DNA of 64,000 nt from VRUE01 sp963730315 (GTDB lineage Bacteria; Actinomycetota; Thermoleophilia; Solirubrobacterales; 70-9): assembly GCA_963730315.1 (NCBI GenBank), contig CAVSRD010000008.1, positions 8,116-72,115 of the forward strand, given 5' to 3'. Under the pieces are notes generated by a model. It saw only the letters and a list, made by a program, of their open reading frames with translations, searched no databases and was not told the origin of the DNA. Position numbers and translations under genes: made by a program. Below, piece by piece: positions 1 to 8,756 of the stretch (its first letter is position 1; each line of letters opens with the position of its first letter).

Positions 1-179
1 GGGACCCCCTCGATCTCGACCAGGCACATGCGGCAAGCCCCGACCGGGTCGCCCAGCTTCGGCTCGTAGCAGAAGACCGGGATCTCGACGTCGCCGCGGG
101 CGGCGGCGTCGTGCAGCATCTCACCCTCCGTGGCGGCCACCTCGCGGCCGTCGATCACGATCGTCACCTCGCGGCTCAC
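1..179 (-). CDS. nuoG: NADH-quinone oxidoreductase subunit G, N-terminal fragment (cut by window edge)
   Basis: Only the first 59 residues are in the window. They form the start of the plant-type [2Fe-2S] ferredoxin domain that opens NuoG, with the cysteine-containing stretches PVFCYEPKLGD and GACRMCLVEIEG. NuoG carries the additional Fe-S clusters of the electron-input arm of complex I. The GTG start overlaps the nuoF stop by 4 nt (GTGA), which indicates translational coupling. The gene continues leftward out of the window, so nothing can be said about the molybdopterin-like domain. Confidence 0.93.
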   Translation of the reverse strand, partial: MSREVTIVIDGREVAATEGEMLHDAAARGDVEIPVFCYEPKLGDPVGACRMCLVEIEGV

Positions 180-1495
180 GCGGACGCTCCCATCGTCTCC
201 GGCGCCCCCTGCACGGCAGCGATCCTGCTCGCTTCGTCGAGCTGCGGCCCCGCCTCCTCGATGGCCCGCTCGAACTCGTCGCGGAACTTGCGCACCATCG
301 CGCCGACCGGCATCGCCATCGAGTCGCCGAGCACGCAGAGGCAGTGCCCGATGATGTTCTCCTGCACCGAGGCGACGATGTCGAGGTCCATCGGCGTCGC
401 CTCGCCGCGCACGACACGTTCCAGCATCTTCACGGTCCAGTTGGTGCCCTCCCTGCACGGCACGCACTTGCCGCAGGACTCGTGGTGGTAGAAGCGCGCG
501 GTGCGCAGCGCCATCCGGGGGATCGAGACGCTCCCGTCGGCGACGATGATCGAGCCCGAGCCGAGCATCGAGCCCGCCGCTTCCATGTCCTCGAAGGTGA
601 ACGGGACGTCGAGCTCGTCGCCGGTGAGGACCGGCGAGGAAGAGCCGCCCGGATAGAAGGCCTTCACCTCGCCGTCCAGCGGGCCGCCCGCCAGGTCGCA
701 GATCAGCTCCCGGGTCGGCACCCCCAGCTCGACCTCGAAGTTGCCCGGCCGCCGCACCCGGCCGGAGACGGAGACCACCTTGGTCCCCGGCGAGCGTTCG
801 GTGCCGAAGCCCCGGAACCACTCCGCCCCGTGGGCGACGATCCGCGGCACGTTGGAGAGCGTCTCGACGTTGTTGATCAGGGTCGGTCCGCCGTAGAGGC
901 CCTGCACGGCCGGGAACGGCGGCTTCAGCCGGGGGTTGCCGCGTTTGCCCTCGAGCGCGTCGAGCAGGGCAGTCTCCTCGCCGCAGATGTAGGCGCCGGC
1001 GCCGCGGTGGACGATCAGCTCGAGGTTGCGATGGCTGCCGAGGATGTTCTCGCCGAGGTAGCCCGCCTCGTAGGCTTCGGCGACCGCGGTTTCGAGGATG
1101 TCGGCCTGGGTGGCGTACTCGCCGCGGATGAAGATGAAGGCGTGGCCGGCGTCGGCGGCGATCGCCGCGATCGCGATCCCCTCGATCAGCTGGTGCGGGT
1201 TGCGCTGCATCAGCTCGCGATCCTTGAAGGCGCCCGGCTCGGACTCGTCGGCGTTGCAGCAGAGGTACTTCCGCATCTCGCCGCGCGGCAGGAAGGAGGC
1301 CTTTTTGCCCATCGAGAAGCCGGCGCCGCCACGGCCCCGCAGGCCCGACTCCTCCAGCTCCTTGAGGATCTCCTCGGCCTCCAGCTCCCGGTGGGCCTTC
1401 TCCAGGGTCGCGTAGCCGTCGTAGCGCTTGTAGCCGGCGAGCGTGCGCAGCTCCGGGTCCTCGGCGTGCTTCAGCAGGACGCGCGTCTCAGGCAT
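176..1495 (-). CDS. nuoF: NADH-quinone oxidoreductase subunit F
   Basis: A 439-residue protein of normal NuoF length. It is the NADH-oxidising, FMN-binding subunit of respiratory complex I on the cytoplasmic face of the membrane. The glycine-rich GRGGAGFSMGKK segment (about residue 55) and CNADESEPGAFKDR form the FMN/NADH pocket. GAGAYICGEETAL follows, and SCGKCVPCREG plus a later Cys (GHCLCVLGD) ligate the N3 [4Fe-4S] cluster. The ATG overlaps nuoE by 8 nt and the stop overlaps nuoG by 4 nt, consistent with one tightly coupled operon. Confidence 0.97.
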   Translation of the reverse strand: MPETRVLLKHAEDPELRTLAGYKRYDGYATLEKAHRELEAEEILKELEESGLRGRGGAGFSMGKKASFLPRGEMRKYLCCNADESEPGAFKDRELMQRNPHQLIEGIAIAAIAADAGHAFIFIRGEYATQADILETAVAEAYEAGYLGENILGSHRNLELIVHRGAGAYICGEETALLDALEGKRGNPRLKPPFPAVQGLYGGPTLINNVETLSNVPRIVAHGAEWFRGFGTERSPGTKVVSVSGRVRRPGNFEVELGVPTRELICDLAGGPLDGEVKAFYPGGSSSPVLTGDELDVPFTFEDMEAAGSMLGSGSIIVADGSVSIPRMALRTARFYHHESCGKCVPCREGTNWTVKMLERVVRGEATPMDLDIVASVQENIIGHCLCVLGDSMAMPVGAMVRKFRDEFERAIEEAGPQLDEASRIAAVQGAPETMGASA

Positions 1496-2108
1496 CGCCG
1501 TTGCCTCCGGGTGCCGGCGCGTCGCCGGCCAACGGTCGCCGCGTCAGCTCCTTGCCGGGTAGCACCTCGGCGCCGCCGCGGAGTTGCTCGATCGCCGTGG
1601 CCGCCTCACCCGTCTCCAGCGGCCCGAAGTAGCGCTGGTCGATCGAGGCCATCGGGGCGATGTCGCAGGCGCCCATGCACTCGAAGCCGCTGACGAATAT
1701 CTCCTCCTCCTCGCCCTCCGCCGCGGCGCGGAATGCGTCGAGCAGCTCGTCCGCCCCCTGCATCCAGCAGGCGATGTTCGTGCAGACGGCGACCTTGTGA
1801 GTCCCGACCGGCTCGGTGTGCAGCATGTCGTAGAAGCTGGCGATCGACTCCAGGTAGGCCGGCGTCACCCGCATCACCGCCGCGGCTTGTCGGATCCCCT
1901 CGGGCGTGCACCACCCGTACCGCTCCTGCACCGCCCAGAGCGCCGGGATCGAGACCGAGTGCCGATCGGGGTATTTGCCGATCAGCGCTTCGATCTGCTC
2001 TCGCAGCTCCGGCGGGCAGTCGACTTCGTGAAGCTCGGGAACTCCCTCCGGAGCCCGGTCCGGAACGCGCCCCTCGCTGACCGCTGGATCGACCGGGAGC
2101 TCAGCCAT
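1488..2108 (-). CDS. nuoE: NADH-quinone oxidoreductase subunit E
   Basis: A 206-residue thioredoxin-fold [2Fe-2S] subunit that pairs with NuoF in the NADH dehydrogenase module. The four expected cysteine ligands are visible in CTNIACWMQG and GFECMGACDIAP. The first ~30 residues (acidic, proline-rich) and the last ~35 residues extend beyond the conserved core, giving a slightly long protein for the family. It starts 6 nt after the nuoD stop and overlaps nuoF by 8 nt. Confidence 0.96.
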   Translation of the reverse strand: MAELPVDPAVSEGRVPDRAPEGVPELHEVDCPPELREQIEALIGKYPDRHSVSIPALWAVQERYGWCTPEGIRQAAAVMRVTPAYLESIASFYDMLHTEPVGTHKVAVCTNIACWMQGADELLDAFRAAAEGEEEEIFVSGFECMGACDIAPMASIDQRYFGPLETGEAATAIEQLRGGAEVLPGKELTRRPLAGDAPAPGGNGDA

Positions 2109-2114
2109 AACGGC

Positions 2115-3305
2115 TCACCTGTCCACCCCTCCCAGGATCGGGTCGAGCATCCCGAGGCTGGCGATCATGTCGGCCACGTACCCCCCGACCGACATCGCCC
2201 GGAACGCCTGCAGGTTGACGAACGAGGCGTCCCGGAAGTGCACCCGGGCCGGCTTCGACGACCCGTCGGCGAGCACGAAGCAGCCCAGCTCGCCGCGCGG
2301 CGACTCGATCGAGTAGTACAGCTCGCCGGGGTCGACCCGGTAGCCCTCGGTGACCAGCTTGAAGTGGTGGATCAGCGACTCCATCGAGGTCGAAAGCTCG
2401 GAGCGAGGCGGCAGCACGTACTTGCGGTCGTCGGCGATGTGCGGCCCCTCGGGCAGCGCGTCGAGCGCCTGCTCGACGATCCGCGTCGACTCGACCATCT
2501 CCGCCACCCGCACCCGGTAGCGGTCGTAGTTGTCGCCGACCGTGCCGACCGGGACCTTGAAGTCCAGCTCCGGGTAGGCGAGGTAGTCGAACGCCTTGCG
2601 CAGGTCCCAGGGCTCGCCGGCGGCGCGCAGCAGCGGACCGGTGACGCCCAGGTCGAGCAGCCGCTCGCGCGGGACGATCCCCGTCCCCTTGGTGCGCGAG
2701 AGGAAGACCTCGTTGCGGTCGAGCAGCGCCTGGTACTGCTTCACCCGCACCGGCATCTCGGCGACGAACTCGCGCGCCTTCGCCTCGAAGCCGGGCGGGA
2801 CGTCCTCGATCACGCCGCCGACCTGGAAGTAGCGGGTGTGCATCCGCTGCCCCGTCGCCATCTCGAACAGGTCGAGGACCCGGTCGCGATCGCGGAAGCA
2901 GTACCAGAGCATCGAGACCGCGCCGAGGTCGAGCGCCGTGGTGCCCAGCCAGACGAGGTGCGAGTGAATCCGGCAGAGCTCGAGGAAGATCGTCCGCAGG
3001 TAGCGGGCGCGGGGCGGGATCTCCAGCCCGACCAGCCGCTCGACCGCGCCGCAGAACGCCTCCATCTGGAAGAAGTAGGAGACGTAATCCATCCGCTCGA
3101 CAAAGGGGATGACCTTCCAGTAGCTGTGCTGCTCGCACGACTTCTCGATCCCGGTGTGGACGTAGCCGATCACCGGGCGCAAATCCCTGACCACCTCGCC
3201 CTCCAGATCGACCACGAGCCGCAGCACCCCGTGCGTCGCCGGGTGATGGGGCCCGATGTTGATCGTCATCACCTCGGTCTGGGTGTCCACCGCCCCCTCA
3301 GCCAT
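2115..3305 (-). CDS. nuoD: NADH-quinone oxidoreductase subunit D
   Basis: A 396-residue 49-kDa-type subunit, related to the large subunit of [NiFe] hydrogenases, that helps form the quinone-binding cavity at the junction of the peripheral and membrane arms. The N-terminal INIGPHHPATHGVLRL motif is diagnostic: its His/Asp neighbourhood lines the quinone site. GYVHTGIEKSCE and the C-terminal ESPRGELGCFVLADGS are also family signatures. The start lies inside the last codons of nuoC (8-nt overlap). No odd features. Confidence 0.97.
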   Translation of the reverse strand: MAEGAVDTQTEVMTINIGPHHPATHGVLRLVVDLEGEVVRDLRPVIGYVHTGIEKSCEQHSYWKVIPFVERMDYVSYFFQMEAFCGAVERLVGLEIPPRARYLRTIFLELCRIHSHLVWLGTTALDLGAVSMLWYCFRDRDRVLDLFEMATGQRMHTRYFQVGGVIEDVPPGFEAKAREFVAEMPVRVKQYQALLDRNEVFLSRTKGTGIVPRERLLDLGVTGPLLRAAGEPWDLRKAFDYLAYPELDFKVPVGTVGDNYDRYRVRVAEMVESTRIVEQALDALPEGPHIADDRKYVLPPRSELSTSMESLIHHFKLVTEGYRVDPGELYYSIESPRGELGCFVLADGSSKPARVHFRDASFVNLQAFRAMSVGGYVADMIASLGMLDPILGGVDR

Positions 3306-3822
3306 AGCGCCGCTCGTTGTGGGTGAAGGTCACCGGCTCGCCGCCGACCGGGAAGTCGCGCCGCAGCGGCCAGCCGACGTAGTCGTCGGGCAGCAGGATC
3401 CGGGTCAGGTCGGGATGTCCCCTGAAGACGATCCCGAAGAAGTCATATGCCTCGCGCTCCTGGAACTCCGCCGTCGGGAACAGCCCGACGCAGGAGTCGA
3501 TCTCCGGAAGGCGTCGGTCCGCGGCAGAGGGGTCTTCCAACATCGCTTTGACCCTGATCCGCTCGACCCGGTCGCGGTTCAGCAGCTCGTAGTGCACTCC
3601 GAAGCGCGGTCGGGACGGCAGGTAGTCGGCGACGTGGAGGCTGGAGAGGAAGCCATAGCCCTGGCCCGGCGCGTCGCGCAGCCAGGAGAGCACGGAGAGG
3701 ACCAGCGCCGGGTCGACGACCAGCGCCGGCTGCTCGCGGTCGAAGCTCGTGTCGAGCACCGCGCCGGGATGGTCCTGCTCGATCTCCCCGCGAATCAGCT
3801 CCAGGCCGGGGGCGTCAGGCAC
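3298..3822 (-). CDS. nuoC: NADH-quinone oxidoreductase subunit C
   Basis: A 174-residue 30-kDa-type subunit that clamps NuoB and NuoD in the quinone module. Recognisable parts are FLSSLHVADYLPSRPRFGVHYELL in the middle (read here only as a family pattern) and the conserved C-terminal EREAYDFFGIVFRGHPDLTR followed by WPLRRDFP. It overlaps both nuoB and nuoD by 8 nt. It is a separate gene, not fused to nuoD as in enterobacteria. Confidence 0.95.
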   Translation of the reverse strand: MPDAPGLELIRGEIEQDHPGAVLDTSFDREQPALVVDPALVLSVLSWLRDAPGQGYGFLSSLHVADYLPSRPRFGVHYELLNRDRVERIRVKAMLEDPSAADRRLPEIDSCVGLFPTAEFQEREAYDFFGIVFRGHPDLTRILLPDDYVGWPLRRDFPVGGEPVTFTHNERRYG

Positions 3823-4486
3823 CGATCAGCCCCCGTGCCTTCTCGTAGGCCTGCGCCGCCTCCGGGCTCGGCGTGCTGCGCACGCCGCCGCGCGCCCACT
3901 CCTCGGTGCCGGAGGCGCTGTAGCGCTGCCGCCAGCCCTGGTCCGGGTTGCCGGTGATCTTGCGCTGCAGTTTGTTGAAGCCGTACATCACGGCCTCGGG
4001 CCGCGGCGGGCAGCCGGGGATGTGGAGGTCGATCGGCATGAACTTGTCGGCGCCCTGGACCACGGCGTAGTTGGCGAACATGCCGCCGCTCGAGGAGCAG
4101 GCGCCCATCGAGACCGCCCACTTCGGCTCAAGCATCTGGTCGTAGAGGCGGCGGACGATCGGCGCCATCTTGATCGAGACGCGGCCGGAGAGGATGATGA
4201 AGTCGGCCTGGCGCGGCGAGGCCCGCAGGACCTCGGCGCCGAAGCGGGCCAGGTCGTAGCGGGGGCTGCCGACCAGCGCGATCGGCGCCTCGATCGCGCA
4301 GCAGGCGAGGCCGAAGGTGAGCGGGAACATCGAGTTGGCGCGCGCCCAGCCGAGCATCTTCTCGAAGTTGGTCATCACCACCCGCTGCTCGACGTAGCGC
4401 TCGAGCTCCTCCCCCTCGAGGTCGCCGCGCAGCATCTCGCGGGCGCGCAGCTGCCGCTCGCGCATCGTCTGCCGCCTCACCTCCAA
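3815..4486 (-). CDS. nuoB: NADH-quinone oxidoreductase subunit B
   Basis: A 223-residue subunit that holds cluster N2, the [4Fe-4S] centre that passes electrons to quinone. The tandem cysteines in FGLACCAIEAPIA, the Cys in VSMGACSSSGGMF and the Cys in HIPGCPPRPEAVMYG are the four ligands. The C-terminal ~45 residues (YSASGTEEW onward) are an extension beyond the core fold. It overlaps nuoA by 10 nt and nuoC by 8 nt. Confidence 0.97.
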   Translation of the reverse strand: MEVRRQTMRERQLRAREMLRGDLEGEELERYVEQRVVMTNFEKMLGWARANSMFPLTFGLACCAIEAPIALVGSPRYDLARFGAEVLRASPRQADFIILSGRVSIKMAPIVRRLYDQMLEPKWAVSMGACSSSGGMFANYAVVQGADKFMPIDLHIPGCPPRPEAVMYGFNKLQRKITGNPDQGWRQRYSASGTEEWARGGVRSTPSPEAAQAYEKARGLIGA

Positions 4487-4854
4487 TTCAACGCCCCCTT
4501 GCGCCAGACGAAGACGAAGGCGACCAGCAGCAGGGCGACGAAGACGACCAGCTCGCCGAGCACGAAGACGCTGTCGGCGCCCTTCAGGATCACCCCGATC
4601 GGGTAGAGGAAGACGACCTCTATGTCGAAGAGGATGAACAGCATCGCGACCAGGTAGAAGCCGGCCCCGAAGCGCGCACCGCGCGACGGTCCGACCGGAA
4701 TGCCGGACTCGTACGGGGCGCGCTGGCGCTCGCTCGCCGCGGTCGGCCGCTTCGGCCGCCTCGGGCCGACCAGATGGTTGAGCATTACGAAGGCGCTGCC
4801 GACCCCGAGGCCGAGGAGGGCGAAGACGATTATCGGCAGGTAGCTCTTCAGCAT
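4477..4854 (-). CDS. nuoA: NADH-quinone oxidoreductase subunit A
   Basis: A 125-residue membrane subunit with three hydrophobic helices (about 6-28, 70-92 and 98-118). The family loop YESGIPVGPSRGARFGAGFY and the acidic helix FILFDIEVVFLYP take part in coupling near the quinone site. I chose ATG 4854 because it gives the normal MLKSYLP N-terminus. A GTG at 4905 would add 17 untypical residues and overlaps a possible -10 box. This is the first gene of the operon. Confidence 0.93.
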   Translation of the reverse strand: MLKSYLPIIVFALLGLGVGSAFVMLNHLVGPRRPKRPTAASERQRAPYESGIPVGPSRGARFGAGFYLVAMLFILFDIEVVFLYPIGVILKGADSVFVLGELVVFVALLLVAFVFVWRKGALNWR

Positions 4855-4896
4855 CCGAAGGGGATCCGCAGGCGCCGGAGCGGTCGCGCAGCCGCT

Positions 4897-4902
4897 GTTA
4901 TA
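4897..4902 (-). promoter_or_regulatory. Possible -10 box of the nuo operon
   Basis: On the minus strand TATAAC lies about 43 nt upstream of the chosen nuoA ATG, in a locally AT-rich spot between nuoA and the divergent gene at 4986. No convincing -35 hexamer is present at 16-18 nt (TTGTCA sits only 11 nt away), so this is a weak call based on the -10 alone. Confidence 0.3.
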
Positions 4903-4985
4903 CACCCACCTTGTGACAACTTGCTACATAGTGATTTTCCGCATCAGGAAGTCGAATCCAGACCCCTACTGCTGGGGCTAGAGCG

Positions 4986-5420
4986 ATGGCCGAGGTCCAC
5001 CTGGCGGTCGGCTGCGCGCTGATCGCCCTCAACCTCGCCGCCGGCGCGCTGGGCGGCATCGCCTGGCTCCGCAAGCGCTCCTCGATCCCCTTCTGGTATC
5101 TGCTCCGCGCCGCCCAGGCCTCCGTCTTCGTGCAGGCCCTGCTTGGCTTGCTGCTGCTCTTCACCGGCCACCGCGCCGGCGAAGAGCTGCACTACCTCTA
5201 CGGCATTCTGCCGCTCCTCGTCTCCTTCCTGGCCGAGGGCGCCCGGGCGGGCGCCGCCCAGCGCGAGATCGGCGACCTCGACTTCGAATCCCTCCCGGGG
5301 GACGAGCAGCAGACCCTCGCCCTGGCGATAGTCCGCCGCGAGATGGGCATCATGGCCGTCTCCTGCTGGGTGATCTTCCTCCTCGCCCTGCGCGCCGCGA
5401 CCACCAGCGGTCACCTCTGA
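4986..5420 (+). CDS. Small integral membrane protein of unknown function
   Basis: 144 residues with four likely membrane helices (about 5-25, 40-60, 72-90 and 118-136), separated by a charged cytoplasmic stretch that includes QREIGDLDFESLPGDEQQ. I do not recognise a domain. It is divergent from nuoA, with a shared ~130-bp upstream region, and it overlaps the 3' end of the convergent DUF385 gene by 10 nt. The position beside complex I suggests, but does not show, a respiratory-membrane link. Confidence 0.75.
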   Translation: MAEVHLAVGCALIALNLAAGALGGIAWLRKRSSIPFWYLLRAAQASVFVQALLGLLLLFTGHRAGEELHYLYGILPLLVSFLAEGARAGAAQREIGDLDFESLPGDEQQTLALAIVRREMGIMAVSCWVIFLLALRAATTSGHL

Positions 5421-5872
5421 ATCCGGAAGGCGGGGTGGTCGGGGCCGATCCGGCGCAGCTCCTCGTCGGGGGCGTCGGGGCCGAGCCCGTCGAAGAAGGC
5501 TCCGACCTCCCACTTCCACTTCTCCAGGTAGGCGCGCAGCAGCGGCGGCTTTTCCGCTTCGCCGACCTCTGTCGCGCTGAACTCCTCGGCCTTGCGGCCG
5601 AGCACCAGCCGGCCGCCGCCGCTGATCCGCATGTTGCGCACCCACTGCGTGTGGCCGCGCGGCGAGATCAGGTAGCGGTCCCCCTCGTAGCTGAGCAGGT
5701 TGACGGGCGTCTTGCGCCACTCGCCGCTCTTGCGCCCCTTCACTTCGAGCACCCGCGAGCCGGCGACGCTGACGCCGAGCCGGGTCAGGCCCGCGACGAT
5801 CCGGTTGAAGACGTTCTTGGTGAACCAGCCGGGCTGCTGGAAGCGCTGCTCCATGACCGTCGATATTGGCAA
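5411..5872 (-). CDS. DUF385-family (F420/deazaflavin-dependent nitroreductase-like) protein
   Basis: 153 residues matching the split-barrel flavin/deazaflavin-binding family typified by mycobacterial Ddn. Seen in order: a hydrophobic N-terminal helix, VLEVKGRKSGEWRKTPVNLL, and GDRYLISPRGHTQWVRNM, which are the usual cofactor-contacting patterns (GRKSG and R..P). Members reduce quinones or nitroaromatics with F420H2, and the exact substrate cannot be read here. The C-terminal PDHPAFRI is also typical. The gene is convergent with and slightly overlaps its membrane-protein neighbour. Confidence 0.85.
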   Translation of the reverse strand: MPISTVMEQRFQQPGWFTKNVFNRIVAGLTRLGVSVAGSRVLEVKGRKSGEWRKTPVNLLSYEGDRYLISPRGHTQWVRNMRISGGGRLVLGRKAEEFSATEVGEAEKPPLLRAYLEKWKWEVGAFFDGLGPDAPDEELRRIGPDHPAFRIQR

Positions 5873-5893
5873 AGCGTCGCCACGTCGTTCGCC

Positions 5894-6370
5894 TCAGCCC
5901 AGCGGGCGGTACTCGCCGCCGTGGAAGACGAGCGGCTGGCCCGCGGTCGTCTCCAGCGCGGTGACCTCGCCGGTGACAACCACGTGGTCGCCGCCGGCGA
6001 TCACGTCGCGCAGCTCGCAGGCGATGAAGACGAGGGCGTCGTCGATCGCCGGGACGCCCTCACGCTCGCTCCAGGCGACTCCTTGCCACTTGTCCGCCAC
6101 CGGCGCCTTGGTCGCGAACCCGCGGGCGATCGGTTCCTGGCCGGCGTGGAGGACGCTGACCCCGAAGCGGTTCGTGGCCTGCACGGCCAGCAGGGTACGC
6201 GAGCCGCGGTCCAGGCAGGCCAGCATCAGCATCGGCTCGATCGACAGCGAGCTGACCGCGCTGGCCGTCGCGCCGGCCGGCCCGTCGGGCCCGATGGCGG
6301 CGATGACGGTGACTCCGGTGGGCAACATCCCCATCGCGGCGCGGAAGCGGGCGGGGTCGGGCGGACTCAT
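5894..6370 (-). CDS. Flavin reductase-like FMN-binding protein
   Basis: 158 residues of the flavin reductase-like domain (HpaC/RutF type). The N-terminal FRAAMGMLPTGVTVIAA is the classical opening, followed by SLSIEPMLMLACLDRGSRT, the phosphate-binding NRFGVSVLHAGQE, and the C-terminal HVVVTGEVTAL and PLVFHGGEYRPLG. Such enzymes supply reduced flavin to two-component monooxygenases or act as stand-alone flavoenzymes; no partner oxygenase is adjacent. The ATG at 6370 has a good ribosome-binding site (GGGGAG). It is divergent from the cytochrome c gene. Confidence 0.88.
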   Translation of the reverse strand: MSPPDPARFRAAMGMLPTGVTVIAAIGPDGPAGATASAVSSLSIEPMLMLACLDRGSRTLLAVQATNRFGVSVLHAGQEPIARGFATKAPVADKWQGVAWSEREGVPAIDDALVFIACELRDVIAGGDHVVVTGEVTALETTAGQPLVFHGGEYRPLG

Positions 6371-6400
6371 CGCTCCCCTGGACAATATGATGCGCGCCGC

Positions 6401-6799
6401 GTGCGACCTGCAATCGCAACAGTCCTGGCCGTCGCGGCCGCTCTCGCTCTGGCCGCTTGCGGCTTCGGCGAAGAGGGGATCTCGGTCTCCAAGGACAGCC
6501 GGGACCACAACGGCGCCGTCCTCTTCGCCACCCACTGCGCCGGCTGCCACACGCTGAGCGCCGCCGGCACGCAGGGGACCGGGAATCGCAGCTCCCGCAC
6601 GCAGGGGCCGAACCTCGATCAGCGAACCGAGACCTATGAAGATGCCCTTTTCGCGATCCAGAACGGCGGCTTCTCCGGAGCGATCATGCCGCAGAACATC
6701 GTCGTCGGCCCCGAAGCCGAAGCGGTGGCGCGCTTCGTCGCCAGGTACGCGGGTGCCGATGCCGAAGAATCGCCACGGCCCGAAGCTTCCTCGCCCTAG
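6401..6799 (+). CDS. Lipoprotein c-type cytochrome
   Basis: 132 residues. The N-terminus is a lipoprotein signal ending in ALALAAC, so the protein should be anchored outside the membrane. A single haem site, CAGCH (about residues 46-50), is followed by a distal IMPQNIVVGPEAEAVA loop whose Met is the expected sixth ligand. The GTG start is chosen because it opens directly onto the signal peptide. TATGAT lies 9 nt upstream, so the mRNA may be nearly leaderless. It probably serves as an electron carrier in a respiratory chain; the partner is unknown. Confidence 0.85.
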   Translation: MRPAIATVLAVAAALALAACGFGEEGISVSKDSRDHNGAVLFATHCAGCHTLSAAGTQGTGNRSSRTQGPNLDQRTETYEDALFAIQNGGFSGAIMPQNIVVGPEAEAVARFVARYAGADAEESPRPEASSP

Positions 6800-6811
6800 C
6801 GCACCGAGGCG

Positions 6812-8083
6812 ATGCTCGACCTGAAGCTGATCCGCTCCGACCCCGAGCGGGTCAAGGCGGCGCTGGCGCGCCGCGGCGCCGCCGAGGGCGTCGACGAGCT
6901 GCTCGCCCTCGATGCCCGCCGCCGCGAGCTGCTGCCCGAGGTCGAGGGCGCCCAGGCCGAGCGCAAGACGCTCTCCAAGCAGATCGGCGAGGCGAAGCAG
7001 CGTGGCGAGGAGGCGGCTGAGCTGGTCGAGGCCGTCCAGGGCCTGAAGGTGAGGATCGAGTCGGGCAAGGCCGAGCTGGAGGAGGTGGAGGGGGACCTCG
7101 AGCGGGTGGCCGCCGCCCTCCCCAACCTGCCCGACCCCGGCGCACCCGACGGGATGACCGAGGAGGACGCCGTCGTCCTGCGCGAGGTGGGCGAGAGGCC
7201 CAGCTTCGACTTCGAGCCGCGCGACCACCTGGAGATCGGCGCCGAGCTGGGTCTGATCGACATCGAGTCCGCGGCGCGCCTCTCGGGCTCGCGGTTCGCC
7301 TATCTGAAAGGCGACCTGGTGCTGCTCGAGCTGGCCCTGGTGCGCTTTGCGATCGACCTGGTGCGCGGCGAGGGCCACGAGCCCGTCGTCCCCCCGGTGC
7401 TGGTCCGCGAGGAAGCGCTCTACGGGACCGGGTTCCTGCCCGGCGATCGCGACCAGATCTACGCCGTGCCGAAAGACGAGCTATTCCTGGTCGGCACCTC
7501 GGAGGTCTCGCTCGCCGCCTTGCACGCCGACCAGATCCTCGAGGCCGGGCAGCTGCCGCTGCGCTACGCCGGCTTCTCCACCTGCTTTCGCCGCGAGGCG
7601 GGCGCCGCCGGCCGCGACACCCGCGGCATCTTCCGCGTCCACCAGTTCGACAAGGTCGAGATGTTCTCGTTCGTCGAGCCGGGTTCCTCGGCGGCCGAGC
7701 ACGAGCGGCTGCTGGCGATCGAGGAGCGCATCCTCTCCGAGCTGGAGATCCCCTACCGGGTGGTCGAGGTCGCCGCGGGGGACCTCGGCGCCCCGGCGGC
7801 GAAGAAGTACGACTGCGAGGCCTGGATTCCCAGCCAGGGACGCTACCGCGAGCTGACCTCGTGCTCGAACACGACCGACTACCAGGCCCGCCGCCTGAGT
7901 TGTAGGTATCGACCGGCCGGCGGCGAGCCCCCGCAGCCGGTGCATACCCTGAACGGCACCGCAGTGGCGGTGGGGAGGACGATGATCGCGCTGGTCGAGA
8001 ACCGGCAGGACCGGGAAGGCGGTTTCACGCTACCTAAAACTTTGCATCGCTACGGCGCCCCTGAGAAGATCGGCCCGCTGTGA
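6812..8083 (+). CDS. serS: Seryl-tRNA synthetase
   Basis: A 423-residue class II aminoacyl-tRNA synthetase. The N-terminal ~110 residues form the long antiparallel coiled coil that contacts the tRNA-Ser variable arm (rich in E, R and K around AQAERKTLSKQIGEAKQRGE). Class II motifs follow: motif 2 in CFRREAGAAGRDTRGIFRVHQF and motif 3 near LNGTAVAVGRTMIALVEN. The serine pocket TSEVSLAAL is also seen. It starts 12 nt after the cytochrome gene, so the two may be co-transcribed. Confidence 0.97.
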   Translation: MLDLKLIRSDPERVKAALARRGAAEGVDELLALDARRRELLPEVEGAQAERKTLSKQIGEAKQRGEEAAELVEAVQGLKVRIESGKAELEEVEGDLERVAAALPNLPDPGAPDGMTEEDAVVLREVGERPSFDFEPRDHLEIGAELGLIDIESAARLSGSRFAYLKGDLVLLELALVRFAIDLVRGEGHEPVVPPVLVREEALYGTGFLPGDRDQIYAVPKDELFLVGTSEVSLAALHADQILEAGQLPLRYAGFSTCFRREAGAAGRDTRGIFRVHQFDKVEMFSFVEPGSSAAEHERLLAIEERILSELEIPYRVVEVAAGDLGAPAAKKYDCEAWIPSQGRYRELTSCSNTTDYQARRLSCRYRPAGGEPPQPVHTLNGTAVAVGRTMIALVENRQDREGGFTLPKTLHRYGAPEKIGPL

Positions 8084-8105
8084 ACGCGGAACCGGCAAAC
8101 GCTCG

Positions 8106-8756
8106 ATGAGCTCCAGCGTGCGGGAGGCGAAGCGGGTCGTCCTCTGCGACGACCACGAGATCGTCCGCGACGCGATCAAGTCGCGGATGGCCAACTCCAA
8201 CACGCTGCAGATCGTCGGCGAGGCGGAGAACGGCCGCGACGTGGTCGACGTCGTCAAGGACCTCGAGCCCGACGTGCTGATAATCGACGTCGAGCTGCCC
8301 AAACGCGACGGGATCGAGGCGACCAAGGAGGTGCTCAAGGCCCGGCCGCGGACCAAGGTGATCGTCTTCACCGCCCACGCCCAGCCCGACCTGCTCGCCC
8401 TGGCGCTGCGGGCCGGAGCCTCCGGCTACGTGCTGAAGTCGGCTCCGGCCGAGGACATCGCCCGCGCGGTCAAGGCGGTCACCGCCGGCGGCACCTTCCT
8501 CGGCGGCGACTTCGCCGGCGGCAAGCCGTCTGAGGTTGAGAAGCTGCTCGAGCTCTCGCCGCGCGAGCGGCAGATCCTCGAGCTGCTGGCCGAGGGGCTG
8601 CGGGTGAAAGAGATCGCCGAGCGGCTCGGGCTCAGCCCGGCGACCGTCCACACCCACGTGCGCAACGCGATCGCCAAGCTGGAGGTCGATACTCGCACCG
8701 AGGCGGTAGCGCTGGCGGTGAAGTTCAGCTACCTCGGCGCTGGGGGGAAGGCATAG
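8106..8756 (+). CDS. NarL/FixJ-type response regulator
   Basis: 216 residues. The receiver domain (about 8-125) has the acidic pair DD at 15-16, the phospho-acceptor Asp at about 61 (LIIDVELPKRDG) and the conserved Lys at about 111 (GYVLKSAP). The C-terminal LuxR-type helix-turn-helix begins at LSPRERQILELLAEG and includes LSPATVHTHVRNAIAKL. There is no adjacent histidine kinase, so the partner is unknown. The last 32 nt overlap the 3' end of convergent msrB. Confidence 0.93.
   Translation: MSSSVREAKRVVLCDDHEIVRDAIKSRMANSNTLQIVGEAENGRDVVDVVKDLEPDVLIIDVELPKRDGIEATKEVLKARPRTKVIVFTAHAQPDLLALALRAGASGYVLKSAPAEDIARAVKAVTAGGTFLGGDFAGGKPSEVEKLLELSPRERQILELLAEGLRVKEIAERLGLSPATVHTHVRNAIAKLEVDTRTEAVALAVKFSYLGAGGKA

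Noticed and set aside
344..3957. Long plus-strand open frames opposite the nuo genes
   Set aside because: They are mirror frames of high-GC coding sequence on the other strand. They are Arg/Ala/Asp-rich without motifs, and the minus strand carries perfect complex I signatures throughout.
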